Shown here in pieces: positions 1-5,728 of a stretch of 10,259 bases of DNA (position 1 is its first letter; each line of letters begins with the position of its first letter). Origin of the DNA: DATELY01 sp035276085. Lineage in GTDB: Bacteria; Pseudomonadota; Gammaproteobacteria; Steroidobacterales; Steroidobacteraceae. Both the position numbers and the translations under genes were made by a program. The notes beneath the pieces are model-generated. The model ran no database searches and was not told the DNA's origin. It saw nothing but the letters and a program-made list of their open reading frames with translations. The stretch lies in NCBI GenBank assembly GCA_035276085.1, contig DATELY010000100.1, forward strand, positions 1-10,259, in the 5' to 3' direction.

Positions 1-88
1 ATCAAGAAGAGCCCATCCTGATCGAACAACCTGTACGGCTTCGACCTTGCCTTGGCGTTGCGGATCTTAGTGTCCGAAGTTTCGGCAT
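1..88 (-). pseudogene. N-terminus of P4-type tyrosine integrase, frameshifted, runs off window
   Basis: Read on the minus strand, positions 77 to 3 encode SDTKIRNAKARSKPYR followed by LFDQDGLFL. This is the signature of the N-terminal arm-binding (DUF4102-type) domain of P4-like tyrosine recombinases, which integrate genomic islands into tRNA genes. The only sensible start, ATG at 88-86, gives MPKL and is then out of frame with the rest: one extra T in the AAACTTCGG stretch would give MPKL-SDTKIRNAK, the usual start of the family. The ATG frame as written stops at 2-4 after 28 codons. The domain frame is open upstream only to a TAA and has no ATG, GTG or TTG before the motif. Only about 27 codons are visible, so the catalytic residues cannot be checked. 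The family call is firm; whether the frameshift is real or a sequencing error is open. Confidence 0.75.
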
Positions 89-243
89 GGAATAACTCAC
101 GCTCCGTGCGGACCTCTGAGAGAGTTACCCCTGGTTCGATGTGGATGTCCAGGTACCGAGCGAACTCGCATGCACCGCGATACAGCTGAATTCAGAGACT
201 TAACCGAAAAACGCACTTTGGCGAACTTCGGCGGAAGATCGAA
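1..243 (-). mobile_element. Edge of a tRNA-Met-integrated genomic island
   Basis: The integrase fragment lies 155 nt beyond the 3' end of the tRNA-Met gene and in the same orientation. This is the classical layout of islands inserted by P4-type integrases. By count, 128 of 240 bases in 1-240 are G or C (53%), clearly below the roughly 65% seen in a sampled stretch of ychF, which fits foreign origin. Positions 89-243 hold no convincing gene: only very short open frames and no clear promoter. The other end of the island and its second attachment site lie outside the window. Confidence 0.6.
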
Positions 244-262
244 TGGTGGCTAGGGTGGGACT
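244..262 (-). other. Putative island attachment site (3' end of tRNA-Met)
   Basis: P4-type integrases recombine at the 3' part of a tRNA gene, usually the T arm through CCA, and the crossover regenerates an intact tRNA. The tRNA-Met here is intact through its encoded CCA, and the integrase starts just beyond it. The extent given is inferred; the direct repeat that would define it is not in the window. Confidence 0.4.
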
Positions 263-320
263 CGAACCCACGACCTCGGCATTATGAGTGCCACGCTCTA
301 ACCAGCTGAGCTACCTAGCC
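244..320 (-). tRNA. tRNA-Met (CAU), elongator
   Basis: The 77-nt cloverleaf on the minus strand has acceptor stem GGCTAGG/CCTAGCC, discriminator A and an encoded CCA at 246-244. The D arm is GCTCAGCTGGTTAGAGC, the T loop is TTCGAGT, and the anticodon loop CTCATAA gives anticodon CAU. Elongator Met fits better than initiator Met because the 1:72 pair is Watson-Crick (G:C) and the anticodon stem lacks the three G:C pairs of the initiator. It fits better than lysidine-modified Ile2 because acceptor positions 4-5 are U-A, as in E. coli elongator tRNA-Met, not C-C. The gene is transcribed leftward toward the island edge and probably supplies its attachment site. Confidence 0.93.
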
Positions 321-361
321 ATGTGCCCCGGCTTGGACGGCGGGGCGGTGTGCGGCGGCGG

Positions 362-367
362 ATTCTA
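362..367 (-). promoter_or_regulatory. Possible -10 box for tRNA-Met
   Basis: The minus-strand hexamer TAGAAT (5 of 6 to TATAAT) sits about 40 nt upstream of the mature tRNA 5' end. It is followed by a GC-rich discriminator, as expected of stringently controlled stable-RNA promoters. No good -35 box is visible at 16-18 nt, so this is tentative. The rest of 321-407 holds nothing recognisable apart from a 6-bp inverted repeat (ACAGGC/GCCTGT at 367-372 and 394-399). Confidence 0.3.
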
Positions 368-407
368 CAGGCTTGGACCTGCGCGAGGAACCCGCCTGTC
401 GATCGAC

Positions 408-1499
408 TTACACGTTGAAGCGGAAGTGCATGACGTCGCCTTCGCGGACGATGTATTCCTTCCCTTCGAGGCGCAATTTGCCGGCTTCCTTGGCGCCCTG
501 CTCGCCTCGGCCTGCGATGTAGTCGTCGTAGGCGATCACTTCCGCGCGGATGAAGCCTTTTTCGAAATCGGTATGAATCACGGCCGCGGCCTGCGGCGCC
601 GTGGATCCGGCGCGTACGGTCCAGGCGCGCACTTCCTTTTCGCCGGCCGTGAAGTAGGTTTGCAAGCCGAGCAGCTTGTAACCCGCGCGAATGACGCGGT
701 TGAGGCCCGGCTCATCCAGCTTCAGCTCCCGGAGAAAGTCGGCGCGATCGGCTTCGTCGAGCTGTGCGATCTCCGCCTCGATGGCCGCACAGACCGGTAC
801 CACTTCGGAGTCCTCCTGCTGGGCCAGGGCTCGCACCGCGTCCAGGTGCGCGTTGTTCTCGAAGCCGTTCTCCGCGACGTTCGCGACGTACATCAGCGGC
901 TTCAACGTAATCAGATGCAACTCGCGCAGCAGCTGTCGTTCCTCGGGCGATCGCACGAGCGAGCGCACCGGCTTTCCGGCATTCAAGTGCTCGCGCACGA
1001 TCTTCAACAGCTCGCGCAGCCGGATCGCATCCTTGTCTCCTGCTTTCGAGGCCTTCTCTGCACGCAGCAGCGCACGCTCGACCGTGTCCAGATCGGCCAG
1101 TGCGAGCTCCGTGTTGATGACGTCGATATCGCTCAACGGATGGATGCGACCCGACACGTGAACGATGTCGTCATCTTCGAAACAGCGAACGACGTGCGCG
1201 ATCGCATCGGTCTCGCGAATGTGCGACAGAAACTGATTGCCCAAGCCTTCGCCCTTCGACGCGCCGGCGACGAGACCTGCGATGTCGACGAACTCCACCG
1301 TGGCAGGCAACACGCGCTGCGGCTTCACGATCGCAGCCAATTGATCGAGACGTGGATCCGGCACCGGCACCACACCTACATTCGGATCGATCGTGCAGAA
1401 CGGATAGTTCTCGGCCGCGATCTGCGCGCGCGTGAGCGCATTGAAGAGCGTGGACTTGCCGACATTGGGCAGACCGACGATGCCGCACTTGATGCCCAC
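408..1499 (-). CDS. ychF: YchF/OLA1-type redox-regulated ribosome-binding ATPase
   Basis: The 363-aa product has the same length as E. coli YchF, a cytoplasmic Obg-related P-loop protein that prefers ATP over GTP and binds ribosomes. The P-loop GLPNVGKST is at residues 9-17, the DxAG switch motif (VDIAGLV) at 71-77, and the altered G4 motif NVAE at 207-210, which replaces NKxD and explains the ATP preference. A helical insertion follows the G3 region, and a C-terminal TGS domain occupies about 280-363, ending FRFNV. The start is GTG at 1499-1497. It shares its first base with the last base of the pth stop codon (TAGTG), and an AAGGAG ribosome-binding site lies inside the end of pth at 1515-1510, 10 nt upstream. 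Translational coupling to pth is therefore likely. Last gene of the leftward run. Confidence 0.97.
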   Translation of the reverse strand: MGIKCGIVGLPNVGKSTLFNALTRAQIAAENYPFCTIDPNVGVVPVPDPRLDQLAAIVKPQRVLPATVEFVDIAGLVAGASKGEGLGNQFLSHIRETDAIAHVVRCFEDDDIVHVSGRIHPLSDIDVINTELALADLDTVERALLRAEKASKAGDKDAIRLRELLKIVREHLNAGKPVRSLVRSPEERQLLRELHLITLKPLMYVANVAENGFENNAHLDAVRALAQQEDSEVVPVCAAIEAEIAQLDEADRADFLRELKLDEPGLNRVIRAGYKLLGLQTYFTAGEKEVRAWTVRAGSTAPQAAAVIHTDFEKGFIRAEVIAYDDYIAGRGEQGAKEAGKLRLEGKEYIVREGDVMHFRFNV

Positions 1500-2107
1500 T
1501 AGGCTTTCACTCCTTCCTTCTTGCCATTGCCGTTGCTGTGTAAACCATTCATTGCCTTCTCGGCCCCTTGTTCCAGGAATACCGGGAGCGACTCGAGGCC
1601 GCGCACGACGGCGGCCATGATGGCGTCTTCATCGGCAGCCGATGCGCGCCGTAAGACGTAGTCGATCACCTGGGACCGATCGCCCGGATGACCGATGCCC
1701 AGCCGCAAACGCCAGAACTCCGGACCGATGTGCGTGATGGAGTCTTTCAACCCGTTGTGACCGCCGGCGCCACCACCGAGCTTCAGACGCACAACGCCCG
1801 GCGGCAGGTCCAGCTCATCGTGTACGACAAGCACCTGCTCGGCCGGCACTTTCAAGTAATCGCACATCGCGCGGATCGCAAGACCGCTGCGGTTCATATA
1901 TGTCTGCGGCTTGAGCAACTGCAGCTCGCGGCCTGCAATGTCTACCTTCGCGATCTCGCCATGAAAGCGCGCATGACTGCGGAAGCGCACTTTGGCTTGC
2001 GCCGCCAACGCATCCACGAACCAAAAGCCCGCGTTGTGGCGAGTGGTGAGATGTTCGGGCCCGGGATTACCCAGACCGACGATGATTTGCAGCGGCGTGC
2101 CGGACAT
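1499..2107 (-). CDS. pth: Peptidyl-tRNA hydrolase
   Basis: The 202-aa cytoplasmic enzyme hydrolyses the ester bond of peptidyl-tRNAs that drop off ribosomes, recycling tRNA. Residues equivalent to the E. coli active site are all present with a constant offset of 4: N14 and the catalytic H24 (GLGNPG...RHNAG), N72 (QTYMN), D97 (VVHDELD) and N118 (GGHNGLKD). The family-typical GIGHP motif follows in the C-terminal half. The C-terminus is slightly longer than in E. coli (194 aa), with a short hydrophilic Lys/Asn/Gly tail. The ATG at 2107 has no strong Shine-Dalgarno sequence. Its TAG stop overlaps the GTG of ychF by one base, so the two genes form a coupled pair. The 132 bp separating it from rplY contain a palindrome pair. 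Confidence 0.96.
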   Translation of the reverse strand: MSGTPLQIIVGLGNPGPEHLTTRHNAGFWFVDALAAQAKVRFRSHARFHGEIAKVDIAGRELQLLKPQTYMNRSGLAIRAMCDYLKVPAEQVLVVHDELDLPPGVVRLKLGGGAGGHNGLKDSITHIGPEFWRLRLGIGHPGDRSQVIDYVLRRASAADEDAIMAAVVRGLESLPVFLEQGAEKAMNGLHSNGNGKKEGVKA

Positions 2108-2203
2108 GGAGCGGCATCCAGAATGAAGGCGGGAGACTGGATGAGAGAGGATCGAACGTCTCGACGACGTCCGATCCCACCCTCGATAGAGAAGTAGCAG
2201 ACC

Positions 2204-2232
2204 AGCGTGATCACGCGGCGAGCGTGATCACG
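2204..2232. repeat. Tandem palindrome / 10-bp hairpin between rplY and pth
   Basis: AGCGTGATCACG occurs twice (2204-2215 and 2221-2232), separated by CGGCG. The core CGTGATCACG is itself a palindrome, so the pair can form a single 10-bp hairpin (2206-2215 with 2223-2232, 7-nt loop) or two small cruciforms. It lies 7 bp beyond the rplY stop codon, where a terminator or mRNA-stabilising hairpin is expected, but no T-run follows on either strand. A dimeric regulator site is the alternative. Confidence 0.6.
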
Positions 2233-2239
2233 GCTGAGG

Positions 2240-2959
2240 TTACTTCTTGTTGGCGGTCTTCTTCGGCGCAGCCGCCGCTGCAGCGGCCGGTTTCGCCTCT
2301 TCCTTCTTGGCTTCCGGTGCTGCTGCCGCAGGCGCGGCCGCCGCGGCTGCCGCAGCTGCAACCGGTGCCTCGGCTTCTTCCGCACGCGGATGATGGATGG
2401 AGACCACGGCTTCATCGCGACCATGCGACAGGGCAACGAGTTGCACCCCGGCCGGCAACGGAATGTCCGACAGACGCTTCATGTCGTTCATCTGCATGGC
2501 CGACATGTCGATCTCGAGATACTCGGGCAGATCCTTCGGCAGGCACATCACCTCGACCTGATTCAACAGGTGAGATACGACACCGCCTTGCGTCTTCACG
2601 CCAGGAGCAGCACCGGCGCCGGTGAAGTGTAGCGGGATCATCATGCGGATGTTCTCGTTCTCGAACACGCGCTGCAGATCGACGTGCAGGATGGCGTTCT
2701 TCGCCGGATGACGCTGCACGTCCTTCAGGATCGCCGCCTGCTGCTCACCACCGACCTTGAGGCCGATGATGGTCGAGAAGAAGCGCTCGTTGACGAGCAA
2801 CGTGAGCAGGTTCTGGTGATCCAGAATCAACTGACGGGGGGCGACCGTGCCGCCATACAGAATCGCCGGTACTTTCCCGGAACGACGCAGGCGGCGGCTC
2901 GCACCCTTCCCCTGCACGCCATCCCGCGGATCGGCGACCAGTTCAAACGAAGTTTTCAT
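2240..2959 (-). CDS. rplY: Large-subunit ribosomal protein bL25, CTC form with Ala-rich tail
   Basis: The 239-aa protein belongs to the long (TL5/CTC) branch of bL25, which binds 5S rRNA in the 50S subunit. Residues about 1-95 form the 5S-binding domain, with the conserved RRSGKVPAILYGG near 25-37 and VQRHPAKNAILHVD at 81-94. A beta-rich CTC domain runs to about residue 190. Residues 191-239 form a low-complexity Ala/Lys/Glu tail with a run of nine alanines at 201-209 and a basic end (PKKTANKK). The ATG at 2959 is preceded by GGAG at 2970-2967 with good spacing. E. coli L25 (94 aa) has neither the CTC domain nor the tail. The upstream 183 bp contain several hairpins that could regulate it. 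It sits between prs and pth, as in related genomes. Confidence 0.95.
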   Translation of the reverse strand: MKTSFELVADPRDGVQGKGASRRLRRSGKVPAILYGGTVAPRQLILDHQNLLTLLVNERFFSTIIGLKVGGEQQAAILKDVQRHPAKNAILHVDLQRVFENENIRMMIPLHFTGAGAAPGVKTQGGVVSHLLNQVEVMCLPKDLPEYLEIDMSAMQMNDMKRLSDIPLPAGVQLVALSHGRDEAVVSIHHPRAEEAEAPVAAAAAAAAAPAAAAPEAKKEEAKPAAAAAAAPKKTANKK

Positions 2960-2978
2960 GAGTCATCTCCAGTTGGAT

Positions 2979-3001
2979 GCCGCATCGATGCTCGATGCGG
3001 C
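2979..3001 (-). promoter_or_regulatory. Hairpin in rplY leader next to the ribosome-binding site
   Basis: GCCGCATCGA (2979-2988) pairs perfectly with TCGATGCGGC (2992-3001) across a 3-nt loop, giving a 10-bp stem. The stem ends 8 nt upstream of the GGAG of rplY, so it could affect ribosome access or serve as a protein-binding site for autoregulation. The structure is seen directly; the function is inferred. Confidence 0.5.
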
Positions 3002-3006
3002 TTGAA

Positions 3007-3039
3007 CCGCGCATGCTTCGCGACCAAAGCCATGCGCGG
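3007..3039. repeat. 9-bp inverted repeat in prs-rplY spacer
   Basis: CCGCGCATG (3007-3015) and CATGCGCGG (3031-3039) are perfect reverse complements around a 15-nt loop. On the plus strand the stem is followed by TTTT at 3041-3044 and would look like an intrinsic terminator, but no plus-strand gene reads into it. In the minus-strand transcript it is the second hairpin of the rplY leader. Confidence 0.55.
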
Positions 3040-3059
3040 GTTTTGCGGAAAAGCCGCTA

Positions 3060-3119
3060 GCTGGCTTGCTAGCCGGCTGGCCAGAAGGCGCCTCAGCTTC
3101 CTCTGGCCAGCAAGCCAGC
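3060..3119 (-). terminator. Large bulged hairpin downstream of prs
   Basis: GCTGGCTTGCT (3060-3070) pairs with AGCAAGCCAGC (3109-3119), and GGCCAGA (3079-3085) pairs with TCTGGCC (3102-3108). This gives an 18-bp stem with one 8-nt bulge and a 16-nt loop. It begins 23 bp past the prs stop codon, and on the minus strand a TTTT follows 7 nt after the stem. It may weaken or end prs transcription. The short, displaced T-run makes it a poor canonical terminator, so an mRNA-stabilising or repetitive extragenic role is also possible. Confidence 0.4.
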
Positions 3120-3142
3120 AGTCCAGCCGACCGCTTTCCCGC

Positions 3143-4081
3143 TCAATCGATATACAACGAGCTCACACTCTCCTCATCCCGAATACGGCGCATCGTCTCC
3201 GCCAGCAATCCCGCGACCGTCAGCTGCCGAATCTTCGGGCACTGCTTCGCGTCGTCACTGAGCGGAATCGTGTCGGTGACGACCAGCTCATCGAGATGCG
3301 ACTTGCTGATGCGCTCGACCGCCGGGCCCGAGAGCACCGGATGTGTGATGTAGGCGAGGACTCGCTTGGCACCCGCCTTCTTCAATGCCTCAGCCGCATG
3401 GCATAGGGTGCCTGCCGTATCGACCAGGTCGTCGATGAGCACACAGGTCTTGCCTGCGACCTCACCGATGATGTTCATCACTTCGGACTCGTTCGCGCGC
3501 GGACGGCGTTTGTCGATGATGGCGAGATCGGCATCGTCGAGACGCTTCGCCAACGCTCGTGCACGCACCACACCGCCGACATCCGGCGAGACGACCATGA
3601 GGTCATCGAACTTCTGCCGCCACACATCCGCGAGCAGCACCGGCGACGCGTACACATTGTCGACAGGAATATCGAAAAAGCCCTGAATCTGATCGGCGTG
3701 CAGATCGACCGTCAGCAAACGGTCCACACCCGCGCTCGCAATCATGTTGGCCACCAGCTTCGCCGTGATCGGCACGCGCGTCGCTCGCGGTCGGCGATCC
3801 TGCCGGGCATAGCCGAAGTACGGAATCACTGCCGTGATGCGCGCGGCCGATGCCCGGCGGCACGCATCGACCATGATCAGCAGTTCCATCAGGTGATCGT
3901 TTGCCGGCCGGGAGGTCGGCTGGACGATGAACACGTCGCGACCGCGCACGTTGTCCATCAACTCGACGGTGATCTCGCTATCGCTGAAGCGACTGACGTA
4001 GGCGCGCCCCATCGGCACCATCAGCGCCCTCGCGATTTCGTTCGCCAGGGCGGGGTTGGCGGTGCCGGAAAACACCGACAT
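3143..4081 (-). CDS. prs: Ribose-phosphate pyrophosphokinase (PRPP synthetase)
   Basis: The 312-aa cytoplasmic enzyme makes 5-phosphoribosyl-1-pyrophosphate from ribose 5-phosphate and ATP for nucleotide, histidine, tryptophan and NAD synthesis. Visible signatures are the Rib-5-P/ATP region RFSDSE (31-36), IPYFGYARQDR (86-96), the metal-binding VDLHADQIQGFFD (125-137), the flexible-loop catalytic residues in DKRRPRAN (K191, R193) and the PRPP loop IDDLVDTAGT (216-225). E. coli Prs has 315 residues. The open frame continues upstream to an ATG at 4168, but the 29 extra residues match nothing in the family and the protein naturally begins MSVFSGTANP at 4081. The Shine-Dalgarno sequence is weak. 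The gene follows tRNA-Gln by 102 bp and may share its transcript; no clear promoter was seen in that gap. Confidence 0.96.
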   Translation of the reverse strand: MSVFSGTANPALANEIARALMVPMGRAYVSRFSDSEITVELMDNVRGRDVFIVQPTSRPANDHLMELLIMVDACRRASAARITAVIPYFGYARQDRRPRATRVPITAKLVANMIASAGVDRLLTVDLHADQIQGFFDIPVDNVYASPVLLADVWRQKFDDLMVVSPDVGGVVRARALAKRLDDADLAIIDKRRPRANESEVMNIIGEVAGKTCVLIDDLVDTAGTLCHAAEALKKAGAKRVLAYITHPVLSGPAVERISKSHLDELVVTDTIPLSDDAKQCPKIRQLTVAGLLAETMRRIRDEESVSSLYID

Positions 4082-4183
4082 CGAACTGCGATCGCTGGTA
4101 GATCCTGAGCTCACACGTACTCGCCCCGCCGCTGCCGGCGATCTCTCTACATATAAATGTGCTGACACCGCATGGCCGCGGGT

Positions 4184-4258
4184 TGGCTGGGGCGGAAGGA
4201 TTCGAACCTCCGAATGGCGGGATCAAAACCCGCTGCCTTACCACTTGGCGACGCCCCA
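4184..4258 (-). tRNA. tRNA-Gln (UUG)
   Basis: The 75-nt cloverleaf on the minus strand starts TGGGGCG and ends with discriminator G and an encoded CCA at 4186-4184. The anticodon stem GCGGG/CCCGC encloses loop TTTTGAT, giving anticodon UUG. The T arm contains GGTTCGAATCC. The opening TGGGG, with a weak U1:A72 pair, and the overall sequence closely resemble E. coli tRNA-Gln. It is placed between ispE and prs, and its 5' end is only 4 nt from the ispE stop codon. It is almost certainly processed out of the ispE (and perhaps prs) transcript by RNase P. Confidence 0.95.
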
Positions 4259-4262
4259 ACAC

Positions 4263-5147
4263 TTAAGCCGCGCTGACCTGCCTTTCCCGTTCGACCCGCG
4301 CCAACAAGGGCGACCGATCGAGCCCGTGCACTACGAAGCCGCGCCAGCGCGGCGGCAGTTGCGCCAGGACCGCGTTCGCGGCCGCGTCATCGCGCATCGC
4401 GGCGAAGATACATGAGCCGGTACCCGTCAGCCGGGCAACGGCGAATTGGCTCAACCAATCGAGGCTTTCGGCAACTTCGGGATAGCGTCGCCGCACGCTG
4501 GAGGTGCAGTCGTTGCGGCCACCCCCCGCGAGAAAGGCGCGTATTGTCGTGACGGGGGAATTACGTGTCAATTCAGGCGCCTGAAAGATTGCGCCCGTGC
4601 TGACCGCCGCTTGCGGCTTGATGACCACATAGCACGCGGCCGGCAAGTCGCAAAACGTGAGCTGCTCCCCAATTCCCTCGATCCAGGCGGCGCGACCATG
4701 AATAAAGAAGGGGACGTCGGCGCCCAACCTCAGCCCCAGATCGGCCAGCTCTGACTGGGTCAGCCCCAGGCCCCACAGCTCGTTGAGGGCTAACAGAACG
4801 GTCGCCGCATCTGAGCTGCCGCCACCGAGGCCCGCCTGCATGGGTATGCGCTTGGAGAGCGCGATGGCAACACCTGGTGAATGGCCGGAATGTTGCGCAA
4901 GGAGCTTTGCCGCGCGGACCGTCAAATCGCTCTCGACGGGGACATCGCTCGGGCCGGCGATCCGTTCGATGTGGCCCGAGGGCCTGCGGTAGAAGCGCAG
5001 CTCATCGGTCAGGCTGATGAACTGCATCGCCGATTGCAGCAGGTGATAGCCGTCGGCACGCCGCCCGACGATGTGCAGACACAAATTCAGTTTCGCCGGC
5101 GCCGGCCACGGCTCGGCCGACCCGAGCAGCTCATCCGCGGGCTTCAT
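4263..5147 (-). CDS. ispE: 4-diphosphocytidyl-2-C-methyl-D-erythritol kinase
   Basis: The 294-aa GHMP-family kinase phosphorylates CDP-methylerythritol in the cytoplasmic MEP route to isoprenoid precursors. The N-terminal substrate motif PAPAKLNLCLHIVGRRADGYH spans 15-35 and contains K19 and H35. The glycine-rich ATP loop GLGGGSSDAA is at 106-115. The catalytic Asp is D144 (LGADVPFF), and LTGTGSCIFA provides the C-terminal GHMP motif. It is slightly longer than E. coli IspE (283 aa). The ATG at 5147 lies 17 bases inside the end of lolB with no strong Shine-Dalgarno sequence, so translation is probably coupled to lolB. The stop codon is 4 nt from tRNA-Gln. Confidence 0.96.
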   Translation of the reverse strand: MKPADELLGSAEPWPAPAKLNLCLHIVGRRADGYHLLQSAMQFISLTDELRFYRRPSGHIERIAGPSDVPVESDLTVRAAKLLAQHSGHSPGVAIALSKRIPMQAGLGGGSSDAATVLLALNELWGLGLTQSELADLGLRLGADVPFFIHGRAAWIEGIGEQLTFCDLPAACYVVIKPQAAVSTGAIFQAPELTRNSPVTTIRAFLAGGGRNDCTSSVRRRYPEVAESLDWLSQFAVARLTGTGSCIFAAMRDDAAANAVLAQLPPRWRGFVVHGLDRSPLLARVERERQVSAA

Positions 5148-5727
5148 CGCCGAGACGCCAGCGGTTGATGAGCATCCGGATTCGCGCGGGTCCGTGAGTG
5201 GCCTTGATCCGGCTGGGCGTGCGCTGGCCGTTCACGACGGTGTATTCGAGGAATTCGATGCGCCATCCGTCCTGCAGGAGGACGGCACTGCGCTCACCTT
5301 GCTCGAGCCACTGGTATTCGCTCGGTGCCGGCAGGCCTAACAGCCAATAGCGCAGGTTCGCGGCCGGCACGGGGGCGCCCAGCTGCGCTTCCAACTCGGC
5401 CCACGCGGCGTCGGCCTGCAACTTGCGACCATCGCCCAATTCCAACTGCATGTGCTCGGGATGCTCTGCATTCAGACTGACCCGCAGGCTGCCGATGCCG
5501 ATGGGCCCGCGAATCACGATGTTCGAGGCCGACTCCGCCTGCTGCCATTCGAAATTACCGGAGCCCCCGCCCTGCGCGCCGGCGACTGCGATACGGCCGT
5601 TGGCTTGCCAGTTCGCCAGAGATTCCAGGCTCGTAACGGGTGCAGCCACGCGTGGACCCGTCGTGGCACAGCCCGCGAAAACGAGCATCACCGCGACCCA
5701 CGCCGCCCGTGTCCAACGCATGCACAC
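5131..5727 (-). CDS. lolB: Outer-membrane lipoprotein receptor LolB
   Basis: The 198-aa lipoprotein accepts lipoproteins from the periplasmic carrier LolA and inserts them into the outer membrane. The N-terminus is a short lipoprotein signal with basic R4 and R7, a hydrophobic stretch and lipobox VFAGC, with the lipidated Cys at residue 20. The mature part carries the LolB-typical LANWQANGRIAV opening near 37-48 and a beta-strand-rich body ending in a basic segment (RIRMLINRW). Length is close to E. coli LolB (207 aa). The start may be GTG at 5727, one base past the lbcA stop, or ATG at 5721, which shortens the protein by two residues. The end overlaps ispE by 17 bases. lbcA, lolB and ispE therefore form one coupled transcript. 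Confidence 0.92.
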   Translation of the reverse strand: MCMRWTRAAWVAVMLVFAGCATTGPRVAAPVTSLESLANWQANGRIAVAGAQGGGSGNFEWQQAESASNIVIRGPIGIGSLRVSLNAEHPEHMQLELGDGRKLQADAAWAELEAQLGAPVPAANLRYWLLGLPAPSEYQWLEQGERSAVLLQDGWRIEFLEYTVVNGQRTPSRIKATHGPARIRMLINRWRLGDEARG

Positions 5728-5728
5728 G

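Noticed and set aside
89..243. Small minus-strand frames between tRNA-Met and the integrase
   Set aside because: They are only a few dozen codons, with no ribosome-binding site or recognisable product.
244..320. Reading the CAU tRNA as tRNA-Ile2 or initiator tRNA-fMet
   Set aside because: Acceptor positions 4-5 are U-A, not the C-C of E. coli Ile2; the Watson-Crick 1:72 pair and the anticodon stem without three G:C pairs exclude the initiator.
288..1502. Open frame of 404 codons on the plus strand opposite ychF
   Set aside because: It is antisense to a fully conserved YchF, begins over the tRNA-Met gene, and its translation has no recognisable domain; such frames are common in GC-rich DNA.
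3007..3044. Plus-strand intrinsic terminator (stem followed by TTTT)
   Set aside because: No plus-strand gene is upstream; the structure is better read as part of the minus-strand rplY leader.
4082..4168. 29-residue N-terminal extension of Prs
   Set aside because: Family proteins start where MSVFSGTANP begins; the extension has no similarity to Prs and lies in the gap after tRNA-Gln.
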